A stretch of DNA of 46,316 nt. Source: a virus. A program made the translations under genes and the position numbers. Shown here piece after piece: positions 27,557 to 35,812 of this stretch. Positions within the stretch are counted from its first letter, which is position 1; every line of letters starts with the position of its first letter. Under the pieces are notes generated by a model. The model worked only from the letters and a program-made list of their open reading frames with translations. It had not been told where the DNA came from and made no database searches. Where the stretch lies: IMG/VR virus record IMGVR_UViG_3300042893_000777, positions 1 to 46,316 of that record; one strand, written 5' to 3'.

Positions 27557-29560
27557 TTATTGAGGTACATTGCTTTGAACTAAATTATTTTGGGTTTTTT
27601 GTTTTTCAATTTCGTTTAATACGAACGCAATATTTTGGTTTCCACCTTCAGGTCCAAAGAATTTAGTAAGAGCCTGGTTCATCAAAGATGTTAACGCCTG
27701 GTCTTTTGATGCTGGGTCTAAATTAACATTTACATCAACCGTGACTTTTTCATTTAAATTTAATTCTTGTGGTATTGGTGGTGTAACATTATTAACATTT
27801 GTGTTATTAGTATTATTTAAACTTGAGTTTGTTGTGTTTGAGTTAACCGCATTAACATTTGTTGTATTTACACCTGAATTTCCCACAATACCGTTTGTTG
27901 ATCCTGTTTTTGTTTTTTCAAACTCAGCCATTACTTTATCAAAAGTTAATCCACCTAAAGCAGTCATTGCCATATTTCCAAGGTCATTAAGAACAGCGGG
28001 AATATCAGCCATACTATTAATAGTTGATAATTTTTTATATGCCTCTTCAAACCCAAGAGAAATTGATGATGTCATTTTATTGGTCATATCTCTCCAGTTT
28101 TCTGTTTTTAAAACCGATTCTGGAATCATTCCATTAGGGTTATTTTCATCTTTAAATAATTTTTCTCTAGCCCCTGTTGTTAAAAGACCATATGTTTTTT
28201 GAGAAAGGTCATTTGAGGATAGTCCGTATGCCGCAGCTTTTTTGAGTTGGTCAAATTTGGCGTTTAATTTTTCTAATTCACCTAATTGGTCAAAAGCAAC
28301 ATCTTCCATACTTTTACCTCTAAGTTCTTGGTCTTCCTTAATTTGTTTTAATTGTTCTACAGTTAACTCAGTTACATTAACCATATCATCTTTACCAGTG
28401 TAATTACCTTCTTTATCAAATTGTTTAACTTTTATTTGTGCAACCATTTCACCCGATACTTTATCTTTATTCATTTGAGATAAAGTTGCAATTAATTCCC
28501 TATCTTCCTTAGATGCAATACTACTAGGGAATTTAATTTGTTTCATTTTATATTCCAAGTTAGAAGCGTTTAGAGCCATCTTTTGTAACTCACCCCCACT
28601 TAAACCTAAAGCTTTTGCAATTTCTTCTAATCTTCTTTTTTCTCCTGGTAATATTTGAAATTCCCCTAAATCTTTATTAAATCTAACAAAATCTTTTGTC
28701 ATATTAACAATTTGATTTTGTAATTCCGCAGGGTCGTTTTGTGATAAATCCATTAATCTTAATGGGTCTAATAAAGAATTAGTTGTAACTCCTAATCTTT
28801 GTAACGCAGCGGCAGTTTCAATTGCTCCTTCAGGGTTAAATACCTTATCTGTTAACGTAAATATTTTTGCCATGTCTATACCTAACTTAGATGCTTGAGC
28901 GGACATCTTAGCAAGACCTTTAACTCCACCCTCAAAATTATAGATATTCATTTTATCTAAATTTGTAACCACTCCTTTTGCAACCGCACTAACTGCAACC
29001 CCACTTTCCCTGGCTATTTTAGTAACCTCAAACATTCTTGGTCCTATACCTCCAATGTCAACACCAACACCTCTAAACGCCGCGGCTAATTCTTTACCAG
29101 CAATACCGGTTACTTTTGAGGTTGCCGCAAGTTCTGTTAAATCATCAACCCCAACAGAAATATTAGTGTTAAATGCACTTGCAATCTCAAGATATGTCTC
29201 ACCAACTTTTTCAACACTTAACCCAATACCCGCAAATGATGCGGCTCCATCGGCAATCATTTTTCTAAATTCACCGGCCTTTTGACTTCCAAGACCAAGA
29301 GATTTAATAATATCGGCAGATTCTGTATCTAAAAATTTTAACCTTTTCCAATTCTCAGCGAATGATAGTAAACTATCTATTTCAGCTTTAACATTTTTGG
29401 TAACATCTTTTAAACTGGTAAAAAGACCTAAAACACCATTTGCGGCCACTGGGTCATAGACAACTTCAGAAAAGGATTTACCAACCGAACCAGTATCTAC
29501 TTTAGCTGCATTCTCAGCTCCTTGGTTCGCACTTTCATTTAAATCTCCATTACTAAACAT
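27557..29560 (-). CDS. Tail tape-measure protein
   Basis: 667 aa, comparable to T4 gp29 (590 aa). The region 60-330 is typical of tape-measure proteins: TYLEIASAFNTNISVGVDDL, GKELAAAFRGVGVDIGGIG and AKGVVTNLDKMNIYNFEGG, with long amphipathic helices. A low-complexity Asn/Thr stretch (about residues 565-595) separates the C-terminal helical end. It follows the gp26/51-like chaperone gene, the usual order in tailed phages. Length sets tail length and the protein is released on infection. No clear membrane helix was noticed. Confidence 0.75.
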   Translation of the reverse strand: MFSNGDLNESANQGAENAAKVDTGSVGKSFSEVVYDPVAANGVLGLFTSLKDVTKNVKAEIDSLLSFAENWKRLKFLDTESADIIKSLGLGSQKAGEFRKMIADGAASFAGIGLSVEKVGETYLEIASAFNTNISVGVDDLTELAATSKVTGIAGKELAAAFRGVGVDIGGIGPRMFEVTKIARESGVAVSAVAKGVVTNLDKMNIYNFEGGVKGLAKMSAQASKLGIDMAKIFTLTDKVFNPEGAIETAAALQRLGVTTNSLLDPLRLMDLSQNDPAELQNQIVNMTKDFVRFNKDLGEFQILPGEKRRLEEIAKALGLSGGELQKMALNASNLEYKMKQIKFPSSIASKEDRELIATLSQMNKDKVSGEMVAQIKVKQFDKEGNYTGKDDMVNVTELTVEQLKQIKEDQELRGKSMEDVAFDQLGELEKLNAKFDQLKKAAAYGLSSNDLSQKTYGLLTTGAREKLFKDENNPNGMIPESVLKTENWRDMTNKMTSSISLGFEEAYKKLSTINSMADIPAVLNDLGNMAMTALGGLTFDKVMAEFEKTKTGSTNGIVGNSGVNTTNVNAVNSNTTNSSLNNTNNTNVNNVTPPIPQELNLNEKVTVDVNVNLDPASKDQALTSLMNQALTKFFGPEGGNQNIAFVLNEIEKQKTQNNLVQSNVPQ

Positions 29561-29566
29561 AGATTA

Positions 29567-29585
29567 GTTTTTTATTATAAATAGG
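29567..29585 (-). promoter_or_regulatory. TATTTAT-type candidate promoter of the tape-measure gene
   Basis: The minus strand reads CCTATTTATAATAAAAAAC, 6 nt before the ATG at 29560 and just past the stop of the frameshift extension at 29592. Confidence 0.5.
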
Positions 29586-29591
29586 AATTAG

Positions 29592-29744
29592 TTACGTTTT
29601 TTGGTTTTCAGAAATTAATTTATTTATAACATATTTTCTAAAATATGTTGGCATAAGATAAAAATCACTATAAGATGTTTTTAACATCTTAGCAAGAAAT
29701 ATGTATTCATCAATTAATTGTGTTTTATATTGCGAAGAAAGGCC
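29592..29744 (-). CDS. +1-frame extension of the gp26/51-like chaperone (probable frameshift product)
   Basis: After the second UUU (29746-29748) of UUU UUU CGG, a +1 shift to UUC continues for 50 codons, from GLSSQYKTQLIDEYIFLAKM through TSYSDFYLMPTYFRKYVINK to a TAA at 29592. The frame has no ATG until an internal MLKTSY, so independent start is unlikely apart from a TTG upstream. The fused product would be 300 aa, against 256 aa for the zero frame, which stops six codons after the slip. The segment looks like ordinary coding sequence and fills an otherwise 164-nt gap between chaperone and tape-measure genes, where tailed phages classically encode a frameshifted assembly chaperone. A single-base assembly error is the main alternative. 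Confidence 0.7.
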   Translation of the reverse strand, partial: GLSSQYKTQLIDEYIFLAKMLKTSYSDFYLMPTYFRKYVINKLISENQKT

Positions 29745-30495
29745 GAAAAAACTCCACCCCAAAAGCAATGTTTACCATAACTTTTTCTCCGGACGGGGCG
29801 ATAACTTCTTTTATTAAATCTAATCTAGGTTCGTTATCAAAAAGATAACTTCTTATGTATTTAGAGTCTATAATTGGCATTGATTCAATAAACTTCGCAA
29901 TCTCTCCTCTATCAGAACTTCCATTTACCTCAACTATCATTTTATTTAATCGTACAGTAATTAATGGTGTTGTTCTTCCTTGGGGGTAATTATCAATTAT
30001 CGCATCTATTTCAACACTATCTCTTAGTGTTAATGGTCTTAATTTAACTGTCGCCTTACTTTTTGGTAATTCCGTAGTAAATGTACCATCATCAGATGGA
30101 AGATTATTTGTTTTTTTAATGTTTAATTCATCTAAAACAATTGAAGCGTCGAATAATTTACCTGTCTCTGGGTCATTAATTGATATATTATATTCTGGAC
30201 CAAATGAGGTATTTCTTAAAAAGATAAGAATTGCTTCAATATCACTATCTAATAGTTCTTCAGGTCTTAAATCAGGCTCATAAATTTTATTTCTTAATAA
30301 TGGTAAAATAATACTTTCTTTAACAGATTTTCTACCATCCATACCTAACAATGTATTTTCATCCGAAGCGGTTAAATAACCAACTTTTACAGATTTCTTT
30401 TTACTTGGGTAAAATATTCCCCCTGAAGGTAATCTAACAACATCGTGAGGTAGATTAAAATTCATTTGTCCATAATTATTAACATTTGTTTCCAT
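29725..30495 (-). CDS. T4 gp26/gp51-like baseplate-hub assembly protein / tail assembly chaperone
   Basis: 256 aa, in the size range of T4 gp26 (208) and gp51 (249). The N-terminal VRLPSGGIFYPSKKKSVKVG and the region LRPLTLRDSVEIDAIIDNYP fit the T4 base-plate family. It ends GVEFFRPFFAI. It lies between tail tube and tape-measure genes. The codons GAG TTT TTT CGG near its end (29743-29754) form a likely +1 slip site that opens a 50-codon extension. The leader has GTATCTTTATTATAAAAAAG, a one-base variant of the TATTTAT motif. Confidence 0.7.
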   Translation of the reverse strand: METNVNNYGQMNFNLPHDVVRLPSGGIFYPSKKKSVKVGYLTASDENTLLGMDGRKSVKESIILPLLRNKIYEPDLRPEELLDSDIEAILIFLRNTSFGPEYNISINDPETGKLFDASIVLDELNIKKTNNLPSDDGTFTTELPKSKATVKLRPLTLRDSVEIDAIIDNYPQGRTTPLITVRLNKMIVEVNGSSDRGEIAKFIESMPIIDSKYIRSYLFDNEPRLDLIKEVIAPSGEKVMVNIAFGVEFFRPFFAI

Positions 30496-30534
30496 ATTCT
30501 TTTTTATAATAAAGATACTTTACTTATGTTTTTT

Positions 30535-30573
30535 GTAAATAAAAATCCCATACGGAATAAACCATATGGGACA
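30535..30573 (-). terminator. Rho-independent terminator after the tail-tube gene
   Basis: TCCCATA (30546-30552) pairs with TATGGGA (30565-30571), extended inside by GG/CC; T-rich on the minus strand beyond 30546. A T run on the other side makes it potentially bidirectional. Confidence 0.75.
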
Positions 30574-30595
30574 TATTTTTTTTTGATAATATTTT

Positions 30596-31084
30596 TTAGT
30601 AAACTAAAATACAACGGTCCATTCTTAGGGTTGCCGAAATATCAGCCAACGCATCTTGAGAATAAGACAATGACCCAAAGTTAAGATCAGTCATAAATGT
30701 ACCTTCTAAAATCCATTTCTCAACAACTACTCCTGTTGGGTCTAACATTTCTAGATCCACATTCTTTTTGTAACCAGCTGCATAACCCATACGACCAGTA
30801 ACTGACTCAGCACATAGACGCATCCATTCCATTAATGCTTGTGACGCTGAAGGACCGATTGGGTCACGGAACTTAACCGTAATTGGATCCCAGTTAAATC
30901 TACCAGCAACGTAAGTTGATGTGTTTAAAAATTGAATTTCAGTTGAACCTACTTTAATTGATGGCCTTGATGCACTTTCAACGAACCACTCATTAATACC
31001 CAAACTAGAAGGAAACCTTACAATAAACCTGTTCTGTCTTTTGGGTTCGTACGGAACTGGCATTTTCATTAATAAATCAGCCAT
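30596..31084 (-). CDS. 19: Tail tube protein, T4 gp19-like
   Basis: 162 aa, essentially the length of T4 gp19 (163). Features are RQNRFIVRFPSSLGINEWFV, FNWDPITVKFRDPIGPSASQ and the C-terminal GSLSYSQDALADISATLRMD, all typical of gp19/Hcp-type tube subunits. It has its own TATTTAT motif and a strong terminator, fitting high, independent expression of the major tube protein. Confidence 0.88.
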   Translation of the reverse strand: MADLLMKMPVPYEPKRQNRFIVRFPSSLGINEWFVESASRPSIKVGSTEIQFLNTSTYVAGRFNWDPITVKFRDPIGPSASQALMEWMRLCAESVTGRMGYAAGYKKNVDLEMLDPTGVVVEKWILEGTFMTDLNFGSLSYSQDALADISATLRMDRCILVY

Positions 31085-31116
31085 AATTTTTTATTTTTTG
31101 TTTTATGTTTATTTTT

Positions 31117-31134
31117 GTTATTTTATAAATATAC
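31117..31134 (-). promoter_or_regulatory. TATTTAT-type candidate promoter of the tail-tube gene
   Basis: The minus strand reads GTATATTTATAAAATAAC, 32 nt before the ATG at 31084, leaving an A-rich leader of about 30 nt. This spacing fits a promoter better than a ribosome site. Confidence 0.5.
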
Positions 31135-31155
31135 CGGTTTAGAAAAATTTTCTCT

Positions 31156-32115
31156 TTACTTTGATTTAATTTTCAATATTGTTCTCTTAATTAAACTTTC
31201 AAGCATAACTTCTTCATCACTTTCTTCTTTATTAGCTTCTATATGAATTTTATTATATCCTCCTTCTGAAGTATCATAAATAATAAATTTAACTTCTGGA
31301 TACATATTAGATAATTCATTTTCTACATAATTAATCATAGCTTTAACATTTTTAGGATCATCATCAGAAAATCCTAATGAAGTATTAACATACTTACCAC
31401 CCATAATTAAATCATCATACTTTGAAATAAAATCTAAAAGTGCAATTTTTTTAGATTCTTCCGGGTTTGCCGCACCACCGCTAACTTCCACACCAAATTT
31501 TTCTCCAAACTCTTTTGAGGACACCGGATAGTAATCGCCCTTTTCGTCCAGGTATAAATCAATTATTTGATTATTATCTAATGTGTTTAATTTTCTTAAA
31601 AAGTTATCCGAAAAAATTTCCTCATGTTTAAAAGAATTTTTTATATTTTTTACCATTATTTGTTTTTCATCCGGAGATAAAACCATATAGATAAATAATT
31701 TAACCCCTTTTTTAAGTACGTTTGGATTGTGTCCTCTTGCGGTAATTATTGAGAATGGGTTTGCATAAATTAAATTTTCTTTAAACTTTTTAAAACTTGG
31801 GGACTTTCGATTCTTTTCAATAGCAATTTTGGTATCAGTTAAAAATGTTTCGGAATGTCTAAAATCTCTAAAAGCCTCATCATCAAATCCCACAATCGTA
31901 TCGCCTTTATATTCAAAAGGTTCTTTTTCAATAAGATGTCTGTATTCTGCAAAGTCATCAGTTGGCATCCCAACAACACTACCCTTATCATTTTTTAAAT
32001 ATATTTTAGTTGGCATTTTCAAAATGTTATCATCCCAATCAAAACCATATAATCTAAGGTTTTTCTCCTCAACCATTTCATTAATGATTTCTCTTGCCAA
32101 ACTTTTGTAATTCAT
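31156..32115 (-). CDS. HAD-like phosphatase of unknown substrate
   Basis: 319 aa. Motif I is GFDWDDNIL (D26, D28) and motif II is FSIITARGHN (T125), the HAD pattern; the region DLYLDEKGDYYPVSS may carry later acidic ligands. The C-terminal part (about 215-295) looks like a separate alpha/beta segment. The N-terminal helix (SLAREIINEMVEEKN) and the C-terminal tail (VMLESLIKRTILKIK) are amphipathic with L/I-x-E motifs like those in the 39 kb region. It sits between the sheath and tube genes, where T4 has no such enzyme. Substrate cannot be told. Confidence 0.7.
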   Translation of the reverse strand: MNYKSLAREIINEMVEEKNLRLYGFDWDDNILKMPTKIYLKNDKGSVVGMPTDDFAEYRHLIEKEPFEYKGDTIVGFDDEAFRDFRHSETFLTDTKIAIEKNRKSPSFKKFKENLIYANPFSIITARGHNPNVLKKGVKLFIYMVLSPDEKQIMVKNIKNSFKHEEIFSDNFLRKLNTLDNNQIIDLYLDEKGDYYPVSSKEFGEKFGVEVSGGAANPEESKKIALLDFISKYDDLIMGGKYVNTSLGFSDDDPKNVKAMINYVENELSNMYPEVKFIIYDTSEGGYNKIHIEANKEESDEEVMLESLIKRTILKIKSK

Positions 32116-32129
32116 ATTAATAAATATTA
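32116..32129 (-). promoter_or_regulatory. TATTTAT-type candidate promoter of the HAD gene
   Basis: The minus strand reads TAATATTTATTAAT, directly abutting the ATG at 32115 and just after the sheath terminator. Confidence 0.45.
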
Positions 32130-32164
32130 GATAAATAAAAAAAGGGAGAACTAGTCCCCCTTTT
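32130..32164 (-). terminator. Rho-independent terminator after the tail-sheath gene
   Basis: On the minus strand AAAAGGG and CCCTTTT pair, with a further GGA/TCT inside and a CTAGT loop, followed by a T-rich run. It lies about 23 nt beyond the sheath stop. Confidence 0.75.
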
Positions 32165-32186
32165 ATTTTATTTTTGACTATACGTT

Positions 32187-35100
32187 TTAGATATTATCAA
32201 AAGACGCTCCAGTCGGAGTGATATAGAATGTGATGTCAATAAATTCAAGTGACTTAGTTGGTTTAATATAAATCTTACCTGTCATTTGGTTTTTATCTAA
32301 ATCAGCAGTATCACTTGAAACTGTAACTCGGAAATCGTAAAGACCTCTGTCTCTTCTGATTGCATCTAAAATAGGATTAACTGCATTTAAGAAATCTTGT
32401 CTTACTTGTTGGTCGTTTTGGTCAAACAATAATCTTACGGATACTGCTGAAATCAATTTACGAGCTTGTAATAACAATCTTCTTACGTTAATTCTATCAA
32501 GTGCTGACTCTCTAACTTGAAGAGTTTTATTACCCCAAATTACTGTACCTACATCTGCAAAAGTCGCAATTGGGTTAATTCTTCCAAGATAAAGAACATC
32601 TCTATCTTCTTGAGTCAACTTCTTACGAGCTTTTATTGAGTTAACAATACCTCTTGTGTAACCAGCCGCTGCAAACCAAGGGAATGCAATGTTGTCAGTT
32701 AACGCCAAGTTTCTTGTTACCTCGGCCGTAGCTGGGATATAGATTTGAGTGTTATTAACAGTATCTCTAGTTAATACCCAAGGATAATATGTACAAGTAT
32801 AGTTAGAATCAATTCCGGTTTCTTCCAAAATATCAACCGCCTCTTGTGGGTATATTAATCCGTCTTGACCTGTAGTTGTAGCAACAAACATATTGTGATC
32901 TGGTAATGTTGTGATATATAATGAATCCGCTCTACTGTTCTCAACCAAATCAATCGCTCTTTCAACTAAGTCATTGTTATTTTGAATGTCGATACCAGGA
33001 GTTACAAACAAGTTAATGTTAACCGCTTCTGGGTTTGCAAATGTTCTTTGAGCTAATAGGTATGCGTAATAGTCAGTATTACCGTATTCGGTAGTTCCGT
33101 CTCCAATACTAATTTGTTTGAACAATCCATTTCCTTTACCATTAGGGAATCTTAAAGATGGACAAGCTCCGTTTAAGAAACCAGTTCTACCTAACGTATA
33201 TTTATCGGCATTTGTTCTAAATTCTCTATAGATATCCCATCCGTCAAACCCACCATAAGCCATTACCGTGAATTTTCTAGAGTTTAATCTGTAGTAAGGA
33301 TTCTCTGGATTTGTAGGTTCTGAAGAGAATGTTGTTACTCCTACTTCATAAGCTGGTGTTCCACTTGACGCAAAACCTGATGATATTGTAATACCACTAG
33401 CTAATTGGTCCATATGGAAACCTTTAGTTTTAAATGACCATTCAAATCCTTCATCCGTACATAAATTTAAAGGTTTTCTTTTTCCTTTATATTGGAAGAA
33501 GTCAGAATCATAACCCCAATAAGAACCTAAACCTAAGTATGTTCTTCTAACATTATCTCCTGGGCTGATATAAGCATCATCACCTCCACTAGTTAAACCA
33601 AATGGTGGGTTAAATACTGTTTCACCAGGTAAGAAATATTTAGTTTTATAAACTGGGAATGGAGATTTACTTCCAGGATACTCTCTAAATTCGTAACCTT
33701 GGAATCCACAAGGGATTGAATCAATAGGAGCATCCTCATTCATTTCAACCATAATATATTTAGAGTTCAATGTATACTCACCATCTAATGTACCAATTTT
33801 TTTAGCGATAAAGTTATTTTCTGAAGGATTCATTGAACAGTTTGTAAATTTCTCAATTACAACTGGATTTGAATCAGTATCAAAATAATCTCTTACTAAA
33901 ACAGTAAATGTTTCATTATTAAATGATAGGTCAGCTAATGAAATTTTAACTTCGGTATTAGCGGTATTACCATCAGAGATTGTATAAAATTTAAACATAT
34001 TATAAACTTTAGTACCTCTTAGTTCAGATACAACCCAAGGGGTTGCTGGGGATTGGAATTTATCTAGATACCACCCAATTGAACTAAAGTCATTACTTTG
34101 AGCTCCTTCTGTAGACACTACTTCGGCACTTAAACCTCTAATATAACCTTTACTCCAAGCATAATTTAATAAAGTTTGGTAAGTCTCTTCAACCATTAAA
34201 GGAACTTGAGTTCTTGGTTTTTCAAAATTACCTCTACCAAATACTTTATTGATATTTTGTGCGTCAGATGAGCTTAAAGAAACTTCAAAACTAAAGTTAG
34301 TCCCTTCATAGTTAGTTGCATTAATTCCAAAAGATAAGAATGGATTTTTAATAACCCCTGAATATTCTCCAGTCATATCATAAGTAACGTCAGTAACTCC
34401 AGTTATTTCATAAATCGGATTAGTTCCATCACTATATGGTGAATTACCTCTTGACCTTAATGTTACAACTATTAAATCATCGTATTCTGTAAATGAAGTA
34501 CCCGTATAGTAATATAACATACCAACTACAGTACCTGAATAACAGTAAACTGGTGCAGGAACCGTTGTTGTTGTTGTGGTAATAGGGGTAGGTGTAACAC
34601 AAGGATTTGTTGTTGTTGTTGTGGTTGTGCCCGGAAAATGTGTTGTTGTTGTTGTAACTGGGTTAAGTAATGTTAAACCAGAAACAGTTGTAAAGAATGA
34701 AAATCCTGAATACGAACTGTTACCATTATTTGTAAATAACGCATAAAACCAAGAATCATTATAAGGGGACGCTGGGTCACAATCCTCAAAAGAAACATTA
34801 TCAACTGCAAATACGTTTGTTGCTGCGGTAAAACCACCTGACGTTAATGTATTATAATCTGATTGTGGTATAGAACCAAAATATCTAATTGTTTCATCTT
34901 CAGCATAAACATTATTACTTGTAATAACATCGGAAACCATTCCGTTTATTTGTGTTTGTAATGTAGATAAATCTCCATCAAATTCTTCATATTGTGTTGT
35001 CAATATGTTTTGGATTGGACTTGGGAAGTTACTATAATAAGTAACTTGACCAACTGTGTTTGTACAAGCACTGAACCGAACTGAAATTGGAAGTTCCTTT

Positions 35101-35528
35101 CTAACCAAACAAATCGGATCACAAGGAGCTGAAGGTGTAGTTCCACCACTAAAACACGAATAATCTAATGTTGAAGGATCTAAATTTGCTTTAGTTACGA
35201 TAGACCAAGATGGTCCCGCATCATAACCAGACAATCCTAAGATTCTAGTCACAAATAATTGGTTTGATTGTTGTAAATACGCTTTTGCTATATATGCTGC
35301 CTCATATTTTGGTATTTGCGTGTTTATAAATTTTTCAGGTGTTGTTCCACCGAAATAAGATTGAAATTCGTCGTAGTTTCTTACAAAAATAGGTTCAAAT
35401 GCAGGACCTTTAATTGCTTCTCCAACAATTCCTAAAGTCGTAACACCGACGCTTTGAGCAACAAAACTCAAATCAACTTCGGATGTATAGACCCCTGGGG
35501 ATACAAAAACTTTACTATTAGTAGCCAT
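32187..35528 (-). CDS. 18: Tail sheath protein, T4 gp18-like, with large insertion
   Basis: 1113 aa, against 659 aa in T4 gp18. The N-terminal VFVSPGVYTSEVDLSFVAQS and GIVGEAIKGPAFEPIFV and the C-terminal domain (TREDRDVLYLGR-like region, FADVGTVIWGNKTLQVRESA, RRLLLQARKLISAVSVRLLF) are classic sheath signatures. The extra length is in the middle; residues about 289-325 carry several runs of Thr broken by Pro/Gly, flanking a small Cys-containing segment, likely a surface-exposed linker. A TATTTAT motif precedes the gene and a terminator follows, so it is expressed as a single unit. It forms the contractile outer tail. Confidence 0.9.
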   Translation of the reverse strand: MATNSKVFVSPGVYTSEVDLSFVAQSVGVTTLGIVGEAIKGPAFEPIFVRNYDEFQSYFGGTTPEKFINTQIPKYEAAYIAKAYLQQSNQLFVTRILGLSGYDAGPSWSIVTKANLDPSTLDYSCFSGGTTPSAPCDPICLVRKELPISVRFSACTNTVGQVTYYSNFPSPIQNILTTQYEEFDGDLSTLQTQINGMVSDVITSNNVYAEDETIRYFGSIPQSDYNTLTSGGFTAATNVFAVDNVSFEDCDPASPYNDSWFYALFTNNGNSSYSGFSFFTTVSGLTLLNPVTTTTTHFPGTTTTTTTNPCVTPTPITTTTTTVPAPVYCYSGTVVGMLYYYTGTSFTEYDDLIVVTLRSRGNSPYSDGTNPIYEITGVTDVTYDMTGEYSGVIKNPFLSFGINATNYEGTNFSFEVSLSSSDAQNINKVFGRGNFEKPRTQVPLMVEETYQTLLNYAWSKGYIRGLSAEVVSTEGAQSNDFSSIGWYLDKFQSPATPWVVSELRGTKVYNMFKFYTISDGNTANTEVKISLADLSFNNETFTVLVRDYFDTDSNPVVIEKFTNCSMNPSENNFIAKKIGTLDGEYTLNSKYIMVEMNEDAPIDSIPCGFQGYEFREYPGSKSPFPVYKTKYFLPGETVFNPPFGLTSGGDDAYISPGDNVRRTYLGLGSYWGYDSDFFQYKGKRKPLNLCTDEGFEWSFKTKGFHMDQLASGITISSGFASSGTPAYEVGVTTFSSEPTNPENPYYRLNSRKFTVMAYGGFDGWDIYREFRTNADKYTLGRTGFLNGACPSLRFPNGKGNGLFKQISIGDGTTEYGNTDYYAYLLAQRTFANPEAVNINLFVTPGIDIQNNNDLVERAIDLVENSRADSLYITTLPDHNMFVATTTGQDGLIYPQEAVDILEETGIDSNYTCTYYPWVLTRDTVNNTQIYIPATAEVTRNLALTDNIAFPWFAAAGYTRGIVNSIKARKKLTQEDRDVLYLGRINPIATFADVGTVIWGNKTLQVRESALDRINVRRLLLQARKLISAVSVRLLFDQNDQQVRQDFLNAVNPILDAIRRDRGLYDFRVTVSSDTADLDKNQMTGKIYIKPTKSLEFIDITFYITPTGASFDNI
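34555..34660. repeat. GTT/TTG simple repeats encoding poly-Thr
   Basis: Three runs of GTTGTTGTTGT-like repeats on the plus strand encode Thr runs in the sheath protein, separated by short Pro/Gly/Cys spacers. Such tracts are prone to length change. Confidence 0.8.
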
Positions 35529-35552
35529 TGTCTTTAAATTGTTTAATCATTT

Positions 35553-35570
35553 ATTTTTAATATAAATATT
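35553..35570 (-). promoter_or_regulatory. TATTTAT-type candidate promoter of the tail-sheath gene
   Basis: The minus strand reads AATATTTATATTAAAAAT, 24 nt before the sheath ATG at 35528. Confidence 0.5.
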
Positions 35571-35603
35571 AGTGTTTTTTGTAAAAACTTTACATATAAG
35601 AAA

Positions 35604-35618
35604 CTATTTATATTTTGG
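35604..35618 (+). promoter_or_regulatory. TATTTAT-type candidate promoter of the RHH gene
   Basis: The plus strand reads CTATTTATATTTTGG, 29 nt before the ATG at 35648; it diverges from the sheath motif 33 nt away. Confidence 0.4.
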
Positions 35619-35647
35619 TAAGATTTTATTCTTCCTTTTTTCTACCT

Positions 35648-35812
35648 ATGGATAAAGACACTAAAAAGATTAAAAATTTAAAGATTTCTGTAGAATCCCA
35701 TGATATACTAAAGAAGTATTGTGATAAACGTGGAATTAAAATGTATAGATTCCTTGAAAATCTTATAATTGAGAGGTGTAAAGAAAAAAAAGATATCTAT
35801 GGGGAAAATTAA
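35648..35812 (+). CDS. Small ribbon-helix-helix-like protein
   Basis: 54 aa from the ATG at 35648 (MDKDTKKIKNLKIS). The frame is open from a GTG/TTG-type start at 35615, but that would lie over the promoter motif. The pattern KNLKISVESHDILKKYC (strand and helix 1) then MYRFLENLIIERC (helix 2) fits Arc/MetJ-type DNA-binding proteins. It is divergent from the sheath gene and could regulate it or itself. Its TAA stop overlaps the stop of the opposing gene within the sequence TTAA. Confidence 0.6.
   Translation: MDKDTKKIKNLKISVESHDILKKYCDKRGIKMYRFLENLIIERCKEKKDIYGEN

Noticed and set aside
27741-28202. 153-codon plus-strand frame opposite the tape measure
   Set aside because: It is antisense to a supported gene and has low-complexity hydrophobic content from Asn/Thr codons.
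31117-31134. TATTTAT motif as a ribosome-binding site
   Set aside because: Distance to the ATG varies from 0 to about 50 nt, too wide for a ribosome site.
35581-35593. GTAAA-AAC-TTTAC hairpin as a sheath-leader operator
   Set aside because: Only a 5-bp AT-rich stem with a 3-nt loop; expected by chance in this composition.
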